IMG/VR virus record: IMGVR_UViG_3300022752_000079
Location: 1-57,878 of that record
DNA length: 57,878 bases
From: a virus
Strand: one strand, 5' to 3'
Shown: piece after piece, positions 42,814 through 48,793 of the stretch
Layout of the letters: each line of letters begins with the position of its first letter
How positions within the stretch are numbered: the stretch's first letter is position 1
The notes under the pieces: model-generated
Databases searched by the model: none
What the model saw: only the letters and a program-made list of their open reading frames with translations
Told to the model about the DNA's origin: nothing
Translations under genes and position numbers: made by a program

Positions 42814-42898
42814 CTGGCAGGGTGGGATTCGAACCCACGATTGAATTGAATTCGACGGCTTAACAGGCCGTTTCCATAGACCACTCGGACACCTACCA
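42814..42898 (-). tRNA. Ser-like type II tRNA with Asn anticodon (GTT)
   Basis: Acceptor TGGTAGG/CCTGCCA with discriminator G, D arm TCCGAGTGGTCTATGGA as in tRNA-Ser, anticodon arm ACGGC CTGTTAA GCCGT, 16-base variable region, T arm GTGGG TTCGAAT CCCAC. Ordinary tRNA-Asn is type I. It is the only GTT tRNA seen in the array. Confidence 0.85.
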
Positions 42899-42905
42899 AT
42901 AGAAA

Positions 42906-42974
42906 AAGGTATAGCTGTTTTAAGTGTGCCCTCACATACAACAGATTCGCTAATAGCATTTTAACCTATACCTT
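42906..42974 (-). ncRNA. tRNA-sized element with 9-bp terminal stem, no T loop
   Basis: AAGGTATAG pairs with CTATACCTT around 51 bases. The inside has GCTA/TAGC and a long hairpin CTGTT...AACAG with TGTG AGGG CACA. It lies between the GTT tRNA and tRNA-Phe. The rest of the spacer, 42975-43122, shows nothing recognisable. Confidence 0.4.
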
Positions 42975-43122
42975 AAGCGATGATTCACATCATCAAATTA
43001 ATTTGGCTATCAATATGTCAATGAACATCAATTAGAAGTCAATTATCATATTCTCCTAATTACTTCTTAAATCTAAGATAATTTTTTGAAACTACCAAAA
43101 TTCTAAGAAATTTTTTATTTTG

Positions 43123-43196
43123 CAGGAATACCGGGCCTTGAGTCCGAATCTCCGGATTTTCAGTCCGGCGCTTTTACCGATTTAAGCTATATTCCC
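43123..43196 (-). tRNA. tRNA-Phe (GAA)
   Basis: Acceptor GGGAATA/TATTCCT with discriminator G, anticodon arm CCGGA CTGAAAA TCCGG. The T arm is unusual: loop CTCAAGG instead of TTCGAAT. It is the first tRNA transcribed after a middle-class promoter. Confidence 0.85.
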
Positions 43197-43216
43197 ATGT
43201 TTAAATTTCAATATGA

Positions 43217-43237
43217 TAAAGCTAATATAATCAATTG
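43217..43237 (-). promoter_or_regulatory. Middle-class promoter for the tRNA array
   Basis: Minus strand CAATTGAT-TATAT-TAGCTTTA, about 20 bases before tRNA-Phe. It would start the long tRNA transcript. Confidence 0.6.
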
Positions 43238-43267
43238 AAACTTACAAATAACAACTTAATTAAATGT

Positions 43268-43294
43268 AAAAAGCCTCAACTTTCGTCGAGGCTT
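43268..43294 (-). terminator. Rho-independent terminator
   Basis: On the minus strand AAGCCTCGAC GAAA GTTGAGGCTT forms a 10-bp stem with a GNRA loop and is followed by TTT. It ends the membrane-protein and lysis transcript before the tRNA-array promoter. Confidence 0.85.
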
Positions 43295-43317
43295 TATATC
43301 AATAATTGATAATAGTA

Positions 43318-43434
43318 TTAACAATAGAATATACTCAACCTCGATGTACAGGTATAATCCACGCGATTCGCTTCAAATATCGGCGAGCCGGTGCAAATTG
43401 CATTATGCCACGTACTATAGAGTTGTTTATTCAT
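43318..43434 (-). CDS. Possible small protein, 38 residues
   Basis: A frame from ATG 43434 to TAA 43318, starting MNKQLYSTWHNAICTGSPIF. It fits between the 92-residue gene and the terminator. No recognised motif, and it may be non-coding. Confidence 0.35.
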   Translation of the reverse strand: MNKQLYSTWHNAICTGSPIFEANRVDYTCTSRLSIFYC

Positions 43435-43469
43435 ATCACTAATATATATGATTCAATTTCAATATATGC

Positions 43470-43748
43470 TCAACTTTTTCCTACTGTATAAGAAATTCCT
43501 AATCCTGGTTCAACTTCTACTCGATTCGGAGATTTCATATGAACTTCTGCAGCCAATTGTTGTTGCAGCTCCTGAACTTTTTGAAAATTGTCGTCAATCT
43601 GCTTGAATGTGGTGTCGACTGCTTTAAATGTGTTTGCAGTATTCAAATAGAATCTTGCAACCTCTTTATACAGATCTCGAAGTTTAACGTGAATGTAAAT
43701 TGCATATACAATTGCAGTCATCGCAATCAAACTACTTATTACTACCAT
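43470..43748 (-). CDS. Single-pass membrane protein with coiled coil
   Basis: A 92-residue protein. It has an N-terminal membrane helix (MVVISSLIAMTAIVYAIYIH) followed by a coiled coil (FKAVDTTFKQIDDNFQKVQE). The layout resembles the 98-residue protein at 32706-33002. It could act as a spanin-like or membrane-anchored factor in the lysis cluster. Its start overlaps the 57-residue gene. Confidence 0.65.
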   Translation of the reverse strand: MVVISSLIAMTAIVYAIYIHVKLRDLYKEVARFYLNTANTFKAVDTTFKQIDDNFQKVQELQQQLAAEVHMKSPNRVEVEPGLGISYTVGKS

Positions 43749-43905
43749 TATACTGTTTTAAAAAATCATGCAATTTATGTACAAATTCAGTGTCAGTGGT
43801 ACTTCTCGAATTGATTTCCATGATCAGCTGTTTGAGTAGTTGCTGATCTTTTTCATATTGATCTCTAGATCGTTTCACTTCATGTAGGTATTCTAAATAG
43901 CTCAT
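43732..43905 (-). CDS. Small charged protein, 57 residues
   Basis: A frame from ATG 43905, overlapping the upstream stop as ATGA, to TAG 43732. It starts MSYLEYLHEVKRSRDQYEKD and is helical. It overlaps both neighbours, which supports a real coupled gene. Function unknown. Confidence 0.62.
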   Translation of the reverse strand: MSYLEYLHEVKRSRDQYEKDQQLLKQLIMEINSRSTTDTEFVHKLHDFLKQYNGSNK

Positions 43906-44087
43906 TTGTTATCGTTTAATGATTTCATAATTTGTAACACTTCTTCAAACTCCAACACATCGTGCGAGTCAGACTCCATGTCAGCTTCGGCGCATAACAA
44001 TCGTAACATGCATCTACATGTTTCCGGGGTAACTTCCCCGAACATTCGAATGATGCAATCATTCATTGATTCGTTCAATTTTACCAT
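43902..44087 (-). CDS. Small Cys-containing protein, 61 residues
   Basis: MVKLNESMNDCIIRMFGEVT followed by CRCMLRLLCAEADMESDSHD. It is acidic and helical and is coupled (ATGA) to the next gene. It lies 16 bases below a middle-class promoter. Function unknown. Confidence 0.62.
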   Translation of the reverse strand: MVKLNESMNDCIIRMFGEVTPETCRCMLRLLCAEADMESDSHDVLEFEEVLQIMKSLNDNK

Positions 44088-44103
44088 AACTATTTATTTA
44101 ATG

Positions 44104-44124
44104 TAAAGATATTGTAATCAATTG
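44104..44124 (-). promoter_or_regulatory. Middle-class promoter
   Basis: Minus strand CAATTGAT-TACAA-TATCTTTA. It overlaps the 3' end of the endolysin gene and serves the three small genes below it. Confidence 0.6.
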
Positions 44125-44666
44125 ACACGAACAAGATGTTTCTGCAATTTATGTACATATGTACCATCTTCCGCATAAATAGATTCAAGCAATTGCAAAT
44201 ATTCATTTCTGCTCAAATTTCTACCGTACGAAGCTTGCCACATGGCATAATCCAATACAGAGTCTCTCCATGATTTGTATTTAGCATGATTCAATTCCAT
44301 ACCTGCATTGGTAGTGGGTCTAGATGTACACACTTTCATACCAAACAAATTGTTATTGTTTCTGAATATGATACTTTTAAAGTTGCCGGTCTCCAATTTA
44401 GCTTGTGCTAGCACAATATCCGGATGTTGAACTCGCAATTCACGCAAAGTATTGTACAGTCTGGCTTCAGAGAATGCCTCGCTGGTATCACTGTTCATAT
44501 GAATTATGAACGGTTCAAATATGGAATGTTCAAGATTTTTTGAAGTGAATCCTATTGATATGATAATTGCTAACAAGCTGATACCGAATACAGATACGAC
44601 TTTATTTGTTACCGGTTTAAATGTACAACTCATTTGATCGTACGAGTATAGTTCTTTCATTTGCAT
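44118..44666 (-). CDS. Endolysin, GH73-type glucosaminidase with signal anchor
   Basis: A 182-residue protein. Residues about 22-42 are a membrane helix (VVSVFGISLLAIIISIGFTS). The catalytic domain follows: VQHPDIVLAQAKLETGNFKS with the candidate catalytic Glu, then IIFRNNNNLFGMK and DYAMWQASYGRNLSR. This is the FlgJ/N-acetylglucosaminidase family that cuts peptidoglycan. The uncleaved anchor suggests signal-anchor export. The two-helix 51-residue gene just upstream is a holin candidate. Confidence 0.85.
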   Translation of the reverse strand: MQMKELYSYDQMSCTFKPVTNKVVSVFGISLLAIIISIGFTSKNLEHSIFEPFIIHMNSDTSEAFSEARLYNTLRELRVQHPDIVLAQAKLETGNFKSIIFRNNNNLFGMKVCTSRPTTNAGMELNHAKYKSWRDSVLDYAMWQASYGRNLSRNEYLQLLESIYAEDGTYVHKLQKHLVRVN

Positions 44667-44689
44667 TGAGTTTAATTGCTGATTGATGT

Positions 44690-44845
44690 TTACTTATCAT
44701 CTTTTGAAAATATCATGATAAGTATAGTAATTACAGCTAACATGGCTCCTAGGAATGCACTAGTCCATGGGCCAATTTTGCCGGACTCAAACAACTTGTA
44801 GATAATAATAGCAATAATGACCCAGGCAATAATTACGTATAACAT
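44690..44845 (-). CDS. Small two-helix membrane protein, holin candidate
   Basis: A 51-residue frame from ATG 44845 to TAA 44690: MLYVIIAWVIIAIIIYKLF, a short loop with Gly and Pro, then FLGAMLAVITILIMIFSK and a charged end DDK. Size, two membrane helices, charged tail and position before the endolysin fit a holin, but small membrane proteins are common here. Confidence 0.6.
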   Translation of the reverse strand: MLYVIIAWVIIAIIIYKLFESGKIGPWTSAFLGAMLAVITILIMIFSKDDK

Positions 44846-44856
44846 AATTTAAGTTT

Positions 44857-45066
44857 TTAGTTTGGTATTTGTAATTTGGATAAAAAATCACATTTTTCAT
44901 AGTCTTCTTTATTTTCAAAATATTCAATCATCCATTCAATTTGTGGGTATCTATTTGTGTTCAATTCCCTACTTAAAAATGAAAAATCACCATTATTCAG
45001 TAATTCATACATTTCTTCGTAAGTTTTAAAACTATTCGCAACTTCAATTATGTCTTTTTTATTCAT
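44857..45066 (-). CDS. Small acidic protein, 69 residues
   Basis: MNKKDIIEVANSFKTYEEMY with FSFLSRELNTNRYPQIEWMI, helical and acidic. The base and codon use look more host-like than the structural region. Function unknown. Confidence 0.6.
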   Translation of the reverse strand: MNKKDIIEVANSFKTYEEMYELLNNGDFSFLSRELNTNRYPQIEWMIEYFENKEDYEKCDFLSKLQIPN

Positions 45067-45171
45067 TGTAAAATGTATTTTGTATTAAGCAAACCGTACT
45101 GGTTATAACAAATGATAAACATGATTAAAACGATTGTTTATCATCGGACGTTATATTCAATATCAAAAATT

Positions 45172-45495
45172 TTATGAGTTTTTTAGTTTATCTAAAGTCT
45201 TTTCCAAAAGAACCAATAATTCTTCAACTGATGTATCTTCTCTTGCGATTTCAACTTCTTCTGTATTATCACCACATCCATCTTCAATTAAACTTTCAAA
45301 ACCAGAACGATGTCTATCCAATCTAAGATTAAACATATAACAACTATGTGGATATTTTTCTTCATATTTACCACCATAGTTTTCACCATAAAAAACACCC
45401 AATTCTTGTAATTTATTCATTACGCTAATAAACCTTTCTCCAATCTCTGTTGGATTCAGTTCTTTTGTTTCATTCTCGTTAATTCTTGCTTTCAT
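45172..45495 (-). CDS. Unknown acidic protein
   Basis: A 107-residue protein, MKARINENETKELNPTEIGE then RFISVMNKLQELGVFYGENY. Glu-rich with a helical end VEELLVLLEKTLDKLKNS. It lies in the accessory region and has no recognised family. Confidence 0.6.
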   Translation of the reverse strand: MKARINENETKELNPTEIGERFISVMNKLQELGVFYGENYGGKYEEKYPHSCYMFNLRLDRHRSGFESLIEDGCGDNTEEVEIAREDTSVEELLVLLEKTLDKLKNS

Positions 45496-45575
45496 ATTTT
45501 TGATTTGTATAAAATTTTTGATACTAAATATAACAAAGAATATGTGTCATTAAAACGAACACATATTCCCAACCG

Positions 45576-45794
45576 TTACACAATCTGCTTGTTACAAACA
45601 GAACAAACGCACTTACCGTTCATAATGGGAGTACCTCTAACAACACTACATGTACAAAAATTATTATCTGAACCCATTTGTAATTCCATAAATTTTTCTA
45701 GTGCTTTACAAAAAGCCCAATGTTCTCTTTGTAAATCTTTATCTTCTAGGCAACGATCAATTTGTCGTTCAAGCCAATTTACATAGGTGTTCAT
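45576..45794 (-). CDS. Small Cys-rich protein, possible zinc binder
   Basis: A 72-residue protein from ATG 45794, one base after the stop of the upstream gene; longer in-frame starts would run through that gene. CTCSVVRG...CVCSVCNKQIV has five cysteines in a finger-like order. N-terminal helix MNTYVNWLERQIDRCLEDKD. Function unknown. Confidence 0.6.
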   Translation of the reverse strand: MNTYVNWLERQIDRCLEDKDLQREHWAFCKALEKFMELQMGSDNNFCTCSVVRGTPIMNGKCVCSVCNKQIV

Positions 45795-45795
45795 T

Positions 45796-46167
45796 TTATT
45801 GTTGTTTTGCATCTCGAACCGCACGCACATAGTAGGCGGCGTACTTATAGTTGGAGTTGGCAAGCCCAAAGTTGAAGTTGAAGGTCCACGCGAGGAGGCT
45901 GTCGTTCTCCGCACTACTCCAATATTCATTATGAATAAAACAATGATTTAAATTGCTTTCATTAATAATATACAATTCAGTAATAGTAGGTAATCTCCAA
46001 CCTTTTCCTAATTTTTTTACAACCGTAGTAGCTTCATCCCATGTCATTTTACCAAATTCTTCAGGATGAATCTCTAAATGAATTTCTCTTTTAAGAACCA
46101 ATGGTTCTTTTTTTGTTACAGGAGTTAGTTCGTACTCAACTCCGTCAATAATCATTGTTTTTTTCAT
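45796..46167 (-). CDS. DUF1566/Lcl-like domain protein
   Basis: A 123-residue protein. GKGWRLPTITELYIIN, YWSSAENDSLLAWTFNFNFG and YYVRAVRD match the Lcl C-terminal (DUF1566) pattern found in Bacteroidetes surface proteins. There is no signal peptide, so it is probably cytoplasmic here. The role is unknown. Confidence 0.72.
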   Translation of the reverse strand: MKKTMIIDGVEYELTPVTKKEPLVLKREIHLEIHPEEFGKMTWDEATTVVKKLGKGWRLPTITELYIINESNLNHCFIHNEYWSSAENDSLLAWTFNFNFGLANSNYKYAAYYVRAVRDAKQQ

Positions 46168-46189
46168 AGTTTTTAGTTTTAAGTTATAG

Positions 46190-46286
46190 CAGTCAGGACA
46201 GGATTCGAACCTGTTGGTGCGACTTTAACTATGATACTTTGCGCGACTTGTATCGTTTTAGCGTTTACCCCTTCCGCCACCTGACT
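46190..46286 (-). tRNA. tRNA-like gene 1 of the AGTCAGG family
   Basis: Acceptor AGTCAGG/CCTGACT, D arm GCGGAAGGGGTAAACGC and T arm ACAGG TTCGAAT CCTGT are intact. The central part does not form a normal anticodon arm: GATAC/GTATC encloses a 12-base loop. Three related genes share the same framework. Confidence 0.55.
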
Positions 46287-46289
46287 GTT

Positions 46290-46577
46290 TTATTTTTTAC
46301 TGTTCAATGTTTTGTTTCTTTCTTTCACACAAGACTTTAACATATCAGCCAATTCATTAAGGTCTGCAACATCATCAACAGGTATGATATATTCATTAAA
46401 TCTACCACTCCTAGAATCGCCATCGGGATATATATTGGAATCGTATATAGATATTGACGTAGATTCACCGCATACACCGGTTGCAATGCTTATTGTAATT
46501 TTGAACCCGGTGTTGTACAATTGTAAACTTTTTTGTACTAACCCATTCTTTTTGTGTGTGTTTGACGTGTCAATCAT
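46290..46577 (-). CDS. Unknown protein, 95 residues
   Basis: Starts at ATG 46577 (MIDTSNTHKKNGLVQKSLQL); a TTG 48 bases upstream would lie inside the promoter. GFKITISIATGVCGESTSIS then a C-terminal helix LNELADMLKSCVKERNKTLN. The small beta-rich body has no known relative. Transcribed from the promoter at 46595. Confidence 0.62.
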   Translation of the reverse strand: MIDTSNTHKKNGLVQKSLQLYNTGFKITISIATGVCGESTSISIYDSNIYPDGDSRSGRFNEYIIPVDDVADLNELADMLKSCVKERNKTLNSKK

Positions 46578-46594
46578 AAATTTTATTATCTTAG

Positions 46595-46615
46595 TAAATG
46601 TAGTTAAATCAAATG
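46595..46615 (-). promoter_or_regulatory. Middle-class promoter
   Basis: Minus strand CATTTGAT-TTAAC-TACATTTA, 17 bases before ATG 46577. It decides the start of that gene. Confidence 0.6.
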
Positions 46616-46639
46616 AATTGAACAAATTGTTTATGAAAT

Positions 46640-46910
46640 GAATTGAATGAAGTGAGTGGCGTGAGTGGGGTCGGTTGAATTGAGTGGTGTGAGTGGAGCG
46701 ATTGAACCTTCAAGTTTTAAAATTCAAAACTTATGCTCAATAATGAAACACATATATTGCCCACCAGCTCTTCATTTAGCCCCCGATTTCATGGAAATTA
46801 TACCCTAAATTTGGGCCCTATATACCCTAACTAGGGGGCTAATAAAGATTATCTTGCCCCCTTAACTACCCCTAAATAAGACCCCTTAACTTGAGTGCAT
46901 GCATCACCCC
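46640..46910. other. Non-coding region with G-tract runs and GAGTGG repeats
   Basis: Two near copies of gagtggYgtgagtgg lie at about 46650-46700. From 46770 to 46910 the minus strand has runs of GGG to GGGGG separated by TTAA, TTTA or TTA spacers, and a stem GGGGGC/GCCCCC (46834-46839 with 46856-46861). No frame is convincing. Possible roles include quadruplex formation or a replication or regulatory site. Confidence 0.45.
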
Positions 46911-47111
46911 TTAATAGTACTTCATTAAGGCTGCTTTACAGGCTGCAGCATCTTTTTTAATGTCTTCGTCAGATCGACGTTTACCGTTGTGAGTCACGTC
47001 CACTGTATATCTACCAATGCGAATAAATTCATTGTGTTCATCGTCTTTAAATACAGGCAATGACATCCAGTATGTATTTGTTCTAACTGCTTTCATACAA
47101 TTACTTTTCAA
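46911..47111 (-). CDS. Small unknown protein, 66 residues
   Basis: MKSNCMKAVRTNTYWMSLPV, then FIRIGRYTVDVTHNGKRRSD and an Ala/Lys-rich end. It overlaps the upstream 109-residue gene by 11 bases. Function unknown. Confidence 0.58.
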   Translation of the reverse strand: MKSNCMKAVRTNTYWMSLPVFKDDEHNEFIRIGRYTVDVTHNGKRRSDEDIKKDAAACKAALMKYY

Positions 47112-47430
47112 AGGTTAACAATATAATTTCTGATGCACACAACTCGATACCGTCCGCGTTAAATACGTGAACTTTTTTGGCAACGTTCGAAGAAAATCGA
47201 ATTGACCTCATTCTCAATTCATCGTTAGGTGCAAGGCCGTTAGCAACGCATACATGATACGATTCATTGTATGGTACATGTTCTAGCATAGTAATTGCTT
47301 CATCAGCATTATGGGTTGCAAATGTATGAAAGTTACTAAAGTGATCCGGGAAGAGTTTTTCGAGTGCTGCTTTTGCTTCTGGTGAAGTGGCAGCTGCTTC
47401 CAATATCTGCTCTTTTGTTGGGTTTTTCAT
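47101..47430 (-). CDS. Unknown protein, paralogue of 57018-57386
   Basis: A 109-residue protein. The start KEQILEAAATSPEAKAALEK then LFPDHF and the end NGLAPNDELRMRSIRFSS, VHVFNADGIEL align closely with the 122-residue protein at 57018-57386 (EQILQAASTSDEARQ, YGLAPTEELKGNSIYLSG, VCVFDEDGNEV). Both lie just after a tRNA-like gene or its relic. Function unknown. Confidence 0.65.
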   Translation of the reverse strand: MKNPTKEQILEAAATSPEAKAALEKLFPDHFSNFHTFATHNADEAITMLEHVPYNESYHVCVANGLAPNDELRMRSIRFSSNVAKKVHVFNADGIELCASEIILLTFEK

Positions 47431-47461
47431 TGTTTATTGTTTTTGATTAATTGATTTTTGA

Positions 47462-47585
47462 AGTCAGGACAGGAATTTTGTTATATAGAACGCGATGGTC
47501 ATCCACCTAACCTATTGGCTGCCGCAGTGTTTACACCACGACCGCCTGGACTCGAACCAAATTTTCTTCAATGCATCGCGTTCTA
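47462..47585 (-). pseudogene. tRNA-like relic bounded by a 12-bp inverted repeat
   Basis: At 47462-47477 the end of an AGTCAGG-family tRNA-like gene remains (CCTGTCCTGACT in sense). Next to it, TAGAACGCGATG (47486-47497) pairs with CATCGCGTTCTA (47574-47585). The enclosed bases include a T-arm-like TTTGG TTCGAGT CCAGG in an unexpected place. It could be a rearranged or permuted tRNA. Confidence 0.4.
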
Positions 47586-47586
47586 G

Positions 47587-47757
47587 CAGTCAGGACAGGA
47601 TTCGAACCTGTACACTTATAGTTTGAACTCTGTTGCTACATCGAGAGAGGTAAATCCATACTTCATCGTAGTTGTCGGTACGCCAAAGAGTTAATCTCCG
47701 AACATAGACTATAAGCCTTCTCAAACAAGAGACGGTCTACCATTCCGCCACCTGACT
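47587..47757 (-). tRNA. tRNA-like gene 2 of the AGTCAGG family, long insertion
   Basis: 171 bases. Acceptor, D arm (GCGGAATGGTAGACCGT) and T arm match the family. The anticodon region is TCTC TTGTTT GAGA with a six-base loop. A stem CTTATAGT/ACTATAAG follows where the variable arm should be, holding about 90 extra bases. The insert has no open frame of note. Confidence 0.5.
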
Positions 47758-47759
47758 AT

Positions 47760-47987
47760 TTAATATCCGTAATTAATTTTTATTGATACTGCTTCGTCTT
47801 CAGCATCTTCACCAAATCGATTCTTTAATTTTTTCATAACCTCGATAGCAATATCTGTATCAAATTGACAAATAATATCTGATAACATACTTAAATATTC
47901 ACTATTAGTTGGCAATTGCCCTTGAGCAACCTCACTATTTTCAATAGTCGAAACTATATAGTTTGTTATGGATTCTTTTGTTTTCAT
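47760..47987 (-). CDS. Small unknown protein, 75 residues
   Basis: MKTKESITNYIVSTIENSEV, then LSMLSDIICQFDTDIAIEVM and KLKNRFGEDAEDEA. Helical and acidic. It lies between two tRNA-like genes and is transcribed from the early promoter at 48171. Function unknown. Confidence 0.62.
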   Translation of the reverse strand: MKTKESITNYIVSTIENSEVAQGQLPTNSEYLSMLSDIICQFDTDIAIEVMKKLKNRFGEDAEDEAVSIKINYGY

Positions 47988-48001
47988 AATTTTATTTTTA
48001 G

Positions 48002-48127
48002 TAGTCAGGACAGGATTCGAACCTGTATATGATACCTTTCATATTATCTACTTAACCATTTAGCTCGGGGTTTTCGAACTTTTTACTGTTAAGTAATTCA
48101 GCGTCTAACCAATTCCGCCACCTGACT
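48002..48127 (-). tRNA. tRNA-like gene 3 of the AGTCAGG family
   Basis: 126 bases. Acceptor AGTCAGG/CCTGACT, D arm GCGGAATTGGTTAGACGC and T arm ACAGG TTCGAAT CCTGT are intact. The centre holds a long stem TACTTAAC/GTTAAGTA around 30 bases, then ATATG/CATAT. It is the first element after an early promoter. Confidence 0.52.
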
Positions 48128-48170
48128 ATATTTAAGGTTTTCAAAGAACTATATCATCTAACCTTATACT

Positions 48171-48201
48171 TAAAGATAGAAAGAAAGATTCAAACTACCA
48201 A
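48171..48201 (-). promoter_or_regulatory. Early promoter
   Basis: Minus strand TTG, 20 bases, TATCTTTA. It drives tRNA-like gene 3 and the genes below. Confidence 0.75.
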
Positions 48202-48233
48202 ATTTCCGGCAACTTTTTGCAAATTTTTTCTCA

Positions 48234-48252
48234 TTGATTATCAATAAGTTAT
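48234..48252. promoter_or_regulatory. Operator-like 19-base repeat
   Basis: TTGATTATCAATAAGTTAT, 32 bases upstream of the -33 element of the 48171 promoter. The rest of the spacer to 48382 shows nothing recognisable. Confidence 0.65.
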
Positions 48253-48382
48253 GCAACTATGCATTAGAGCTCATCTAAGCACTTTGTTTTAAAAGTATGA
48301 ATATTGATATTTGCCCGGGTTTTTGCACTGTATATAGCTCATTTTCACTGAATTTGACTAAATTGAATGCGTTTACTGTGGT

Positions 48383-48793
48383 TCAATTATCGTAACTTAA
48401 ATAAATAGACTTTACGCATTTTTTATTTTGAAGCGCTTTAATGTATGAATTGATAAACTTGGCTTGTACTGTAGTGTAGTATCGATCAATTTCCGGTGTA
48501 TTCAATTGAAATTGATTCAACATGGATCGCCCATAAACCCAGGCCATCACTTCAATTTCAATGATTTTACATTGCATTTCAGTGGGAGTACTCACTTCAT
48601 AATTATGATTTGAAGTATGCACTACGTGATGACCGAGTTCATGAAGTATAGATATCACCGTTAACAGTTCATTTGAACCGCGTTTATAGAATATGATTTT
48701 ATTGTCAGAATCGTACCCGTAAACGTTAGACTTTTGCAGTGTAACGGCCGGGTACAATTGCTTGATATCGACTATGAGTTTATCGAGCAGCAT
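48383..48793 (-). CDS. Zinc metallopeptidase-like protein (HExxH)
   Basis: A 136-residue protein. ISILHELGHHVVHTSNHN carries HELGH, the metal-binding motif, and a Glu-rich helix follows (KIIEIEVMAWVYGRSMLNQF) as in ImmA/IrrE-type peptidases. It overlaps the VWA gene by 14 bases, so it is produced with it. It may process a partner of that module. Confidence 0.75.
   Translation of the reverse strand: MLLDKLIVDIKQLYPAVTLQKSNVYGYDSDNKIIFYKRGSNELLTVISILHELGHHVVHTSNHNYEVSTPTEMQCKIIEIEVMAWVYGRSMLNQFQLNTPEIDRYYTTVQAKFINSYIKALQNKKCVKSIYLSYDN

Noticed and set aside
43306-43491. 61-codon open frame on the plus strand
   Set aside because: No neighbours on that strand, it opposes a likely minus-strand gene and ends inside the 92-residue gene.
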